Origin: Elysia chlorotica
Lineage: Eukaryota; Mollusca; Gastropoda; Plakobranchidae
Direction: 5' to 3'
NCBI GenBank assembly: GCA_003991915.1
Contig: RQTK01000878.1
Location: 6,674-70,673, forward strand
Length of the DNA stretch: 64,000 bases
A program made the position numbers and the translations under genes. This document shows, in pieces, positions 54,443 through 64,000 of the stretch (the first letter of the stretch is position 1; each line of letters opens with the position of its first letter). The notes beneath the pieces were generated by a model. The model did not search any database, was not told where the DNA came from, and worked only from the letters and a program-made list of their open reading frames with translations.

Positions 54443-56580
54443 ATTGATTAATAATACTTCACGTTGTTTCATTTTTATTTCACACCATTCAATTATTTTC
54501 TTCGTATTTTGCTAAATTTAAATTGCTATAGCTTGATTCATCCACAGAGTGTAGAAATACTAGAAATCCCGATTTATTGGGATTTTGTTATTAATTTTTT
54601 AGTGCCTTCTACATACACTAAGCTTTTTCAGTTAGAAAAATGTAACTTGCCGTACCCTGTACCGATATTTTTTTTTATTCAATTTTTACAATGGGAAAAA
54701 CTGAACGGCATGTCTTATAAAATTAAAGAATTTTATTAAATACGGATGAAACTTGAAAATAAAGAGTTGTATTATAAAGAAAAGCTACTTGGGACAACAG
54801 TGTAAATGGGACACATTTTTAACATCTTATGCTTGTGTCACTATACACTTTGGGTAACAATGCAGTCTTTTAAATGGGACATACACACTTAAGGGTGAAT
54901 CGATTTCTTTTAAAGTACCGGTAACTAAATAAAAGGTGTCTCCTTGTGTGAATAATTAGAAGACTTCCTAAACATGGTTACTCTTCCTGTAAGGCAGAAA
55001 CATCAACGAAACGTATCACCTTTCCGTTCCTTAATAATATTGGTAATTGCTATCTAAAAACGACGCTATTTTTGTTATTTCCCTGGTAAACCACCCTCTT
55101 AACCAAATAAATTCAAATGTCAACATAGAAAAAAAATTCTAAAAAATACTGTTTTAAAGCACACTTTGTACAAATTTAACTTCTCACCTGTATAAACAAA
55201 AACTTTTAAGTCGGTTTTTATCAATCCACTGAACGAAACACCCGAGTCTTTGGTTTTATTATTAGAATAATAATTATAATTATGACGCTACAAGAATCCA
55301 AAGTAGCCGCGTTAGTTATCGACACGCTTAGTGAATTCATGTACAATGGGTCGCACGATATATGTAGATCTAGGTCTAGGCTAAGGAACAATCCCCTCCC
55401 ACCCCCACAAAAGTTCGATACTCCGGGCTGGCACCGCTTCATGCCCTCCTTTCGTGCACGGCGTTATTTTTAGAATCAACCAGTACATGTCTACGTAAGA
55501 TCATGAAGCCTTTTTCTGCCGTGACTTTAATAATGACGTCATGTAAGGAATTCTGGCAAGTAGTGCTGTTTCTCAAGAGACGTCCACCCTCGATGACCCC
55601 CTCTCCGTTTCTGTTTTCCTTTCTGTTTGGCTTGATCTAAGGGATGGGCTGACGTCACAAACTTGCGTGAAAATACCGAATTTACACTTTTACAGGTCGC
55701 CTATGGTTATCATAAAAGGCATCACGATAGGGCCTAATTCATGTGGAATACGTGGTTGCTTTTTCTTCTCTTAATTTCATTTGAAATAGATTTATTTCCT
55801 TTTATTGAAAAAATCGCTCATAGCATCAACGTAGCCTAGGTCTACATGTGCATGTGTTGTGTTTTTAATTAAGTTTAAACTAAGGCAATCATAACTTTCA
55901 AAGCGCACATATAACTGTTTAAAAGCTTCAGGAAATGAAATAAGTAATTCCTTACAATTTTTTTTAGTATTTGGTTCATTTTGCATTATTGTGAAATAAA
56001 CGTTAGTCTCTATCGTAGGAAAAAATGCACCCAGCAATAAATATTACACAATATTCTATAACCTTTCACTAACTGCGGGAATAATATCCTTGATGAAATA
56101 GGGCCTAAATGGCTAAAGGAATAGGACCAGAACAGTCTGCCTATAGTTATAGCCATTAACTTCTGTAGCAACTAGTGCAGAATTAGTCTAAAGCGTAGTT
56201 AGTGGATATATGAAACGAGGTTAGGACAGAAGAGGGAAAATATGTGTTTTCGTGTACATTTTCAGCTATTTCTATACACAATTTGACCAATTTACCACCA
56301 CAACTGACTTTAAGGAAAAAAAATAACAGAAAAATATTTTAGAACAAATTTGTGAAGCTCCACTACGCTTAAATAGAGTTTTTCACATTTATGAAGTAGA
56401 TGGTGGCTGATGCTACCCCTTGCAAACTTCCCTTCGCGTTTATTAAAATAGCCTCGGTTCAATATTTTATTCAAACTCATGTCGTTGTTTCGTAAGCCCA
56501 TCAAAAATTATTTCTCGACTGTGCCCCCCATTTTAAGTTGCTTTCAATAATATTCAGTGACTGGTAGAATCACTAAGGTT

Positions 56581-56583
56581 GAG

Positions 56584-56660
<77 letters not shown>

Positions 56661-56905
56661 GAGTTGGTTTAACGTCTGGCATCAGCACTATATAGACTAT
56701 ATTGTCGACGGGCCCCAAGACTGACGTCTGACAATTTTATGTGCTGCCACACACGAGACAGGGCGGGGATACCATGACTCCTGTCTCAGCCGGTCACATT
56801 AAACTGACACCGACCCAATCACTAGGAAGCGCAATCGCCAGGGCTCGAATTCAGACCTTTTGCGTCGGAAGCCGATTTTCTATCCCAGGGCCACCGCGCC
56901 CCCCG
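56581..56905 (-). mobile_element. Full-length SINE (minus) with ~80-bp (GTT)n tail
   Basis: The tail (GTT)n at 56581-56660 leads directly into GAGTTGGTTTAACGTC, the SINE 3' end, then the whole body and a reverse tRNA head (GGGCTCGAATTC, TTTTGCGTCGGAAGCCGATT). This copy shows that the SINE's 3' tail on its own strand is (CAA)n. Confidence 0.93.
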
Positions 56906-57599
56906 AATCACTAAGGTGGTGCGTTAACAAAACTTCTAAAAGATAAACATGCCACTCCAACGTCATACAAACTACCTCTATCCAAATGTCGACACCCGTT
57001 CATTAATTAATCTGAAGCAAGTGTATCGATTTTCATTTAAACTCCATTTAAAGACTCTTTGAGAACTAGAAAGGCAGCATGACCAAATATAATAATTATA
57101 ATATTTTATTATTCTTTTGACTGTTGCAGTAATAAACCGTCAAACTACGCCTACCCACATTATAAGCGCAATGACGCAAGACTGAACTTTGTGAGAGAGT
57201 AAAAGTTTGACACTTACTTGAGAGACGAACAATCATGGAAGAGCTTAACACCATGTTGGCTGGCGGGTTGTCAGGCTGGTTGCCATAATAAACAAGAGTA
57301 GCGCCCCGCAGTTTTATCCCCTCTGCTTTTTGCTGTGGTCTAAATACGGAAAGCGCGATTAGTTTCAAAAGTACCGAATGACCAGAGGAATTTTAAAGCA
57401 GGCGTATTATGGCGACGCCCTTGAAATTTTTTAGTCAAGCTCTCTGTTACGTTTTTAATATTGAAAAATAATATCCCTATCATTGTTGGGATTGCTGGTC
57501 TGGTAATGTTATTCTTCTTCCACCAAAATGCAGATCAATAGTACATCTGAACTGTAATACTGCAAACGTGACCCAAGCCATGCGTTAGACCTATAATAA

Positions 57600-57604
57600 T
57601 TCTC

Positions 57605-57643
<39 letters not shown>

Positions 57644-57692
57644 GCCTGTTTGTCTTTCTTTTCTCTCTCTCTCTGTCTCTCTCTCTCTTTAT

Positions 57693-57774
<82 letters not shown>

Positions 57775-57845
57775 GTCTGTCTGTCTCTTTCTCTTCTTCC
57801 TCCCCCTTTCTCTCTCTTTCTCTCTGTCTATCTTATCTATCTGAC
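57600..57845. repeat. (CTGT)n then (CT)n compound microsatellite
   Basis: CTGT units followed by CT repeats, ending shortly before a G homopolymer and a SINE head. Confidence 0.96.
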
Positions 57846-57874
57846 TGCCTTTTGTTTCTATCTGTTTGTCAGAT

Positions 57875-58157
57875 GGGGGGGGGGGGGGGGGGGGCCGGGG
57901 GGGGCGGGGTCCCTGGAGTAGATCATCGGCTTCGGAGGCAAAAGGTCCAGGTTCGAGCCCTGGCGATTGCGCTTCGTACGGGTTGAATCGATGTCAGTTT
58001 AATGTTACCTGTCTCAGGAGTCATGGTATCCCCGCCCTGTCTCGTGTGTGGCAGCACAAAAAATGTTGGACGTCAGTCTTGGAGCCCGTCGACAATATAG
58101 TCTATATAGTGCTGATGTTGGACGTTAAACCAACTCAACAACAACAACAACAACAAA
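57875..58157 (+). mobile_element. Full-length SINE (plus) with (CAA)n tail
   Basis: G-rich start, A-box region GGAGTAGATCATCGGCTTC, B box CAGGTTCGAGCCCTGG, full body, and an end TTGGACGTTAAACCAACTC followed by (AAC)n. Confidence 0.93.
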
Positions 58158-58213
58158 AACTATCTGTCTGTCTGTCAGTATTACATAGTCTGTGGTCAGT
58201 ATATATGGGACTG

Positions 58214-58218
<5 letters not shown>

Positions 58219-58261
<43 letters not shown>

Positions 58262-58262
58262 T
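58219..58262. repeat. (GT)n microsatellite
   Basis: Pure GT repeat. Confidence 0.95.
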
Positions 58263-58269
58263 GCGTGTG

Positions 58270-58515
58270 TATGACCCTTGGGAAGAACATCGGATTCCGA
58301 CGCAGGTTGTTCGTTGTACGAGCCCTGGCGATTTCGCCCCCTACTGGTTGAACCGGTGCCAGTTTAATTTGACCGGCTGAGACAGAAGTCATGGTACCCC
58401 CGCCCTGTCTCGTGGGTGACAGGACATAAAATTGTCAGACGTTATTCTTGGGGCCCATTCGTATTATATGCCTAGACAGTGTTGAATTTTGGCGTTACTC
58501 AACTCAACTCTCTCG
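58270..58515 (+). mobile_element. SINE (plus)
   Basis: GAAGAACATCGGATTCCGAC, a mutated B box (TGTACGAGCCCTGGCG) and body GACCGGCTGAGACAGAAGTC, followed by a CT tract. Confidence 0.85.
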
Positions 58516-58571
58516 CTCTCTCAGTCTCTCCCTCCTCGCTTTCTTTCTCCCTCTCTCTGTGTGTCTCCCAG

Positions 58572-58640
<69 letters not shown>
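58572..58640. repeat. (CT)n microsatellite
   Basis: Pure CT repeat. Confidence 0.95.
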
Positions 58641-58641
<1 letters not shown>

Positions 58642-59379
58642 CTTTTATTTGTAAAATCGACAATCGTGTATTAACTTTGTAATGTTTCGAATGCTGTTCG
58701 CCCTAATCTTTGAGTTGATATTGGGTTAATAACAATAATAATAAAATTGTATTTAGAAAATTACACGCATTTGGAATTCGAAATGCAACTATGTCAGCGA
58801 ATGAATAAACAAATAACAATGTCTTGCGTTATTTTATACTGTCGTCACCTAAATAAACTATAAACATTAAAGAGAAAGGGGTAAATTAAGACATGGTCCA
58901 TAAATTAAGAGAAAGGAAGCTTTCTCTACCTTACCGGTACCATTATTTTCACGGTGGTCTACCAGACTGCCTATTACCTGGTGCACGTGTGGTGATTGAA
59001 ATGAAACAGAACCAAATAATATAGCCTAATCTGGTGTTACCTTTTAGACTTCACGGCAAATTAGAAAAACCATCAAAGAAAAATAATAATCGATCAGCCT
59101 TTTAATCTCTCGCCTAGTTTGCGTCTAAATTGACATCGATAGTGTTAATTATCTATTATACTATAATAGTATCCGAGGATACCAGATAGCCTCGATAGTA
59201 CCCTAGTTAGCCTATAGTTATTTGATCAGTCACCAACCTGAACTTAAAAACATATATGAAATGAATGTATTTTACATAGAACAGTATCCCTCTCAGTCTC
59301 ATTTGGCTTACCAATTGAAGATCCATGATAAAATGGCTTCATGGTTGTAATCAGTGGAGCGCCGTGGTGAGTCAGTTCA

Positions 59380-59445
59380 GTTTGTCCAATCGTGGATTTC
59401 GAACCGGAGACCTTCCAATTGGGAGCCAACGCTCAACTACTTGCA

Positions 59446-59452
<7 letters not shown>
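59380..59452 (-). mobile_element. SINE tRNA-like head only (minus)
   Basis: In reverse: B box TTTCGAACCGGAGACC and A box AACGCTCAACTACTTGCACC. It is followed directly by a CT tract. Confidence 0.6.

Positions 59453-59527
<75 letters not shown>
59450..59527. repeat. (CT)n microsatellite
   Basis: Pure CT repeat. Confidence 0.96.
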
Positions 59528-59528
<1 letters not shown>

Positions 59529-62173
59529 GTTTATATGCCTTATTACAAAAAATGATAGGTTATTGCAATGTAAGATATATAATAAATTATTATAAAACTT
59601 AAGAAAGTCCACGAAAGTGTGCGCATACAAAGATTGTCAATAACTATACATCAATTTTTTTAAAGTTATAGATCTATCATGTTCATTAAATTTTCTGTTC
59701 AAACGATAAACGTTTTTTTTTTTTTTAACTCGGATATTTTGATGCTCAAAGCACTGATGAAAACAACAATAACAACAAACTACACTGCTAGCATTTCAAG
59801 TGGAATTACTCTTGTTTCTTTTATTTCTTAAAAGTTTCATATGGGAAATTTGTCCGAAATCGGCAATACTAATCACAAAACAAAAAATCTGGAGGTGGGA
59901 GAAGGGTGGGGTTGGCCTGGACATTTGAAGAGTGTTTCTAATACAACAAAAGGTGGAGATCTAGATCTAGCTCTAGAATAACTTATCTCAGTATGAAATA
60001 GAAATAGTCCAAATCTAATATTTACGTTTAAATGTCGTGGAATCTAGATCTAGATTATAGGCTGTTAGTATTGCATTCCAAATCATAATACAAGTGTCTA
60101 CTATAGCCCATATGCATAGGCTAAGTGTAGATTTTATCTCCCGAACTCCCAAAAAAAAAAACTCCTTACCGAGTGCTAGATCTAAATCTATATCCAGTAA
60201 ATATAGATCTAGATTCTACATTCACCCAACTAATATCTAAATACATAGAAAGTTGGCCCTCATAATGATACTTCCTCTTTATTCTTGTATCTAACAAAGA
60301 TCTAGATAGACTACATCAATGATGTCGGATAGTTGTAATTTCAGTGATGCAAATTTTGCCGTAAATTTAGGATTGTCCGTTAAAAAAAAAAAGTTGGCAG
60401 ATATCAGAGTTTAGTAAAAAAAAATATGCAAAGAGGTTGATATGTTTGTGAATGTGAAGCGCTTTACACTAGAAGTTCAGTAAAAAAAAAAAAATTGGCA
60501 TCCTGGGCATTTTCCCACAAAATTACATTTAGAATGTTACTTTAGATCCTTGAACTACAAATGTGCAAATATTGTTGGCCTCAGTTTTCAAAATTTCAAT
60601 GAAATATTGAAATTGGTTAAAAGTCATTAATTATTCATGATCACTTTACAGGGTGGCCATATATACCAGGGGCAAGGTGATTGGATGGATATATATAAAA
60701 ACGTCAACAGCCAAAAATAAATCATTTTGAAAAGAAGAATTTTGTTTTCAATTTACTTCTGCTATTGGTCTTCCACTATGGTGCAGGAAGTTATGTTATT
60801 GGAGGTTCATAATATTTTGCTTTTTATATAAAACTATTTTTCTAAACAACTAAGTCCTTTGGTCTAATCAATATTGATCCAATTATCTTGCTTCCAATAT
60901 TAAATATTGCTGCGATGTAAACAAAGCCGGGACCGCAGTAGGTAAGGAGTACCATTTTTTGTGGATCAATTTCAATGAAAGAGCTCCAGTATGACTAAAT
61001 TTAATAAATTCTCCATGGGAAAAGACAATCATGAATCATTGAATGTAGATGAATATAAATTGGTTTTATTTCTGCAGCTTTTTGAGTCACCTACATCTAG
61101 TGTCATGATGACTAGAGATACATCATTTAGCTTGAATAATTTTTTCCATTTCAAGCTCTTAGTCTTACATGATTAATTTTGTCATTGATTCTTAATAGAT
61201 TTCCAACTTTTTATTACAACTCGCATTTTTTTTTCCTTGTAAATATATAAATACAATTTTCTTGATCCCCTGCTCAACAGAGAATATGGGGAACTAAGTG
61301 TTAGGGTGCTAGGCAAAGTGCATTTGTGAGGAATTTGTCTTTTTTTCCACCGCACTGTACTTTTGCCATGATTCAAAAGTCTCAGCTACTCATTCCATGC
61401 TGGATTGACACACAAACTCAGAAAAAATTTGTCCAGGCTGGCAATCAAACCCATAAGCTTTACAAAGGTGGCTCCTTGAACTTACCATTGGGTGGACAGC
61501 AATGATTGTAGTCTTCAAATATGTTTTTTAAGAAAAGAAGGTGTAAAACCGTGTATAGAAAATGAATAAATTTTGATGGATATTTACTGAACAACATACA
61601 ACCAGACATATTTCACTCATATTGAACTGATTGTTTGCTTTACAGATCAATAACGTGCAGAATCTATGGCTGCTTAGACATAGGAAGAGAATTGGTAGTT
61701 CTGACTTCAGGACCTTCTGGACACCTGTACATATGTTGCAATAACAATTTCAAAGTTTTCAATGATTTATTAACCATATTTTTCATGTTTTTTATTTATC
61801 ATTTTTTTTTCCAGTTTGTCTTTCTAAACATGATCAACTGCTCACATTTCTTGACGTGGACAAAGATTCAATCACAGTGATCTGGAACACAACACATAAA
61901 AATGCAGGTAAAGTCTTTGGTGGCTTTTTTATTATTTTATTTCTTACTAGCACTCACTTGACTTACCATTACAAGTACTGCAGTAAATTTGGAAATAGAA
62001 GTATGCTTTTTTTATGTAAATTATTGTTTTTTGTGGATACAAATTTTATGAAGAGCAATGTGGGTTTTTTTTCTCTATGCATCCAAAATCTTTTTGTTTT
62101 AGTGCAACTTAAAATTTGTGTGAATTCCATAAGATCATTTTTCTTCATATGCCTAATTTGTTTTCATCACCAG
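59528..62173. other. Region upstream of the first recognised TAB1 exon
   Basis: AT-rich, with several AGATCT-type motifs (59955-60310). TAB1 exon 1, expected to encode only a short N-terminus, was not identified. A splice-like stretch (GACCGCAGTAG/GTAAGG near 60950) could be a non-coding first exon. Confidence 0.5.
61815..61907 (+). other. Unassigned exon-like segment
   Basis: Good acceptor (TTTTTTTTTCCAG) and donor (TGCAG/GTAAAG) around a frame reading CLSKHDQLLTFLDVDKDS then ITVIWNTTHKNA, reminiscent of a beta-propeller blade. Its phase does not join TAB1 at 62174 or the weaker candidate at 61646-61754. Confidence 0.3.
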
Positions 62174-62310
62174 GACCCAGCCTTGAGTTGGACGGATGAT
62201 TTGCCTGTGTGTCACCTTTCAGGTGTCGGTTTGTCAACCAATCAAATATACAGGGAGGATGGAAATCGAAGGGAGGCCCATGCATTTGAGGACAGGAATT
62301 TTCATTTTCG
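62174..62310 (+). CDS. TAB1: TAB1 exon 2
   Basis: Acceptor CATCACCAG, donor TTTTCG/GTGGGA. Encodes DPALSWTDDLPVCHLSGVGL and EDGNRREAHAFEDRNFHF; phase 0 to 2. Confidence 0.92.
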
Positions 62311-63933
62311 GTGGGAAATTTTTGCTCTTTGCTCATAACTGAATTGTATTTCTCTCTGTTCGAAGTTAAGCTCTTTTTGAGTTAAAAGACTCTTCAGCAT
62401 TTTCTGTTGTTCTTCTTCTCCAATTTTGTTTAGAACATTGCTTGTTAAGTCAGTTCTATAACTTTGCACCAGCTCAAGGAAAAAGACAGAATCAAGATGA
62501 AACTGAACTAGGTAGAGAAAACACATAACGAAAAATCTATGCTTCACTTGATCATTTTTGTGCTCTTTTGATTGTCTATACTACTGGTATTTAACTGATT
62601 AACTCTGCAATTAAATTCATGTATGGACTAAGAAACAAACATGGCAAGCATCTGTGGGCGGCACAACAGAGTTAATCAGTTAATTGTGAAAAAAAAAATC
62701 TTGTTCTCAGATTGACGTCTATACAGTTCACATGACAGACTTTTTGAATTTGAAAATTTAATCCTTTGTTCTAGACACGACTCTTGTTTCCTCTATGGAG
62801 TGTTTGATGGTCACAATGGAACAAGAGTTGCAGATTTTGCTGCCCAGAGAATTCCAGCAGAATTGCTTCTTGGGCAGCTCCAGCCTAACTTCTCAGATGC
62901 AGAGGTGCAAGAAGCCTTGAAACAAGTAATGATACACTTCTTTCTTGTTTGGAACCATCTCTTTTCTTACATTTACCCTATTTCATTTCTTTTTATATAT
63001 AACTTCAAACAATTTTGTCATTTTAAGATCACCCTTGCTCCTTCAGTGCTTTTCAATACAAAAATCATTTAATGCAAATTGCATGCCATATGCATGTATA
63101 TTTAAAAAAGTGATTATTTAAAAAAAGATGTGATCTTCATACCTTTGAAACTATTTTGGCTCCACACACTTGTAGCAAAGCTAATTAAAAAGAATTTGAA
63201 TATTTTATATTAATAACAGTTTTTAAAAGCCCCCTGTATGCATGCTTCAGGCAAAGTTTTATTTCTATTGATGTTAGCTGCAAGGGCATGGATTCACCCA
63301 TACCTTTTGACCTTTCTATAGGCTTTCATTGGCGTTGAAAAGAGCTATTTTGAGTCAATGGATGGACTTCTAGCTGAGCGAACTACACTCCAAGATCGTT
63401 TACCAGAGGTTGGATTTCATTTAATTTAAAAAGAAAAGAAAGAAAATTGAGCCAATGATAATTATGCGTGCAACAGCCCACCTTTTACTAGATGACATTT
63501 AATACACCAGTTCATACAAATATCAGTGTAATTATGTAATTCATGTTACATGCACTTGTATTATTAACATTTATTACAATAATAATTTTGCATTGTTTGC
63601 GAGTCTTTTGGTTTTTAAGTTTTGATATAAATCTGGATCTATGAGGCGAGTGAATTGAAAGTGCTGTATGACTTAAAATATTTGAGATTGCTTAAAAGGA
63701 GATAATTATATCATGCGTCTAAAATGTAGAGTGAAATTGCTTTTTCTCCTGCGAATCTTTTTACTTTGATGAGCCAAATATTTTGTTCCCTCAGGGTATT
63801 GACCATTATGAAGCTTCGCAGAAATATCCTGACATTATAAAAAAACTTGAGGAATTAGACAGGGAAATATCAGGAGGCACAACTGCAACTGTGGTTCTTA
63901 TTTACAACAACAAACTCTATGTTGCAAATGTTG
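62174..63933 (+). CDS. TAB1: TAB1 (TAK1-binding protein 1), exons 2-5, partial
   Basis: Scaffold and activator of the TAK1 (MAP3K7) kinase with a PP2C-like fold lacking phosphatase activity in known family members; cytoplasmic. Exons 62174-62310, 62775-62925, 63322-63408 and 63795-63933 join in frame to 171 codons. Conserved blocks: LSWTDDLPVCHLSGVG at the start, CFLYGVFDGHNGTRVADFAA, IPAELLLGQL, EREISGG-like DREISGGTTATVVLI and NNKLYVANVG. The second block has VFDGHNG, close to the active-PP2C DGH motif; vertebrate TAB1 has a changed N-G-Y-D-G there. The first short exon is not found and the gene continues past 64000. Confidence 0.93.
62775..62925 (+). CDS. TAB1: TAB1 exon 3
   Basis: Acceptor TTGTTCTAG, donor AAACAA/GTAATG. 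Encodes HDSCFLYGVFDGHNGTRVAD and IPAELLLGQLQPNFSDAEVQ; phase 2 to 0. Confidence 0.93.
63322..63408 (+). CDS. TAB1: TAB1 exon 4
   Basis: Acceptor TTTCTATAG, donor CCAGAG/GTTGGA. Encodes AFIGVEKSYFESMDGLLAER and TTLQDRLPE; phase 0 to 0. Confidence 0.92.
63795..63933 (+). CDS. TAB1: TAB1 exon 5
   Basis: Acceptor GTTCCCTCAG, donor AATGTTG/GTGAGG. Encodes GIDHYEASQKYPDIIKKLEE and VVLIYNNKLYVANV; phase 0 to 1. The next exon is outside the window. Confidence 0.93.
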
Positions 63934-64000
63934 GTGAGGGTGCCTTTTTTTTTCTTTCTTTTTTAATTTGTTTAAATTTTGATAATTTGAAGTTTTGCTA

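Noticed and set aside
57215..57350. Possible NCX 5' exon on the minus strand (donor CTCAA/GTAAGT)
   Set aside because: Has a good donor, but its reading frames do not give a signal peptide or the phase needed at 48821.

Overview
This is a fragment of an animal nuclear genome, most likely a mollusc and probably a gastropod. That placement is inferred from the invertebrate-type Na+/Ca2+ exchanger, the short exons in long introns, the AT-rich non-coding DNA crowded with GA/CT, GATA/ATCT, CAA/TTG and CTGT microsatellites, and a very abundant tRNA-derived SINE family. I see no bacterial-style operons, CRISPR arrays or phage genes. Most long reading frames here are microsatellite translations. The real coding content is four split genes.

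Layout. 1-5554: repeats and non-coding DNA. 5555-19078 (+): a methylthioribose kinase (MTRK)-like gene, seven phase-consistent exons with the N-terminal exon(s) not found. 19135-26640: non-coding, with a MITE-like element, a 10-N assembly gap, CAA tracts and palindromes. 26748-32364 (+): a complete SNU13 (NHP2L1/15.5K) gene in five exons encoding 128 aa, with an RTE-type LINE 3' fragment in intron 1. 34770-48821 (-): a Na+/Ca2+ exchanger (NCX/SLC8/CALX), 13 recognised exons covering alpha-1, both Calx-beta domains, alpha-2 and the stop; the signal-peptide exon was not found. SNU13 and NCX are convergent, 2.4 kb apart. 48822-62173: non-coding repeats, including a ~0.9 kb duplicated block. 62174-63933 (+): four exons of TAB1 (TAK1-binding protein 1, PP2C-like pseudophosphatase), running off the window.

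The genes are unrelated in function: methionine salvage, spliceosome/snoRNP assembly, calcium transport and TAK1 signalling. Their neighbourhood is ordinary synteny, not a pathway cluster.

The strongest anomaly is in the second Calx-beta-1 exon of NCX. Bases 39976-40070 are, at all 95 positions, the complement WITHOUT reversal of 42766-42860. An otherwise almost identical copy of the same exon and intron flank lies 2,790 bp away with the sense sequence intact. No replication or recombination mechanism I know makes a parallel complement, so a sequence-processing or assembly error is the leading explanation. As assembled, the exon is broken by stop codons.

A second theme is repeated tandem duplication of exon edges together with their splice sites. 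It involves MTRK exons C and D (both ends of D) and at least three NCX exons, and leaves arrays of decoy donors or acceptors.
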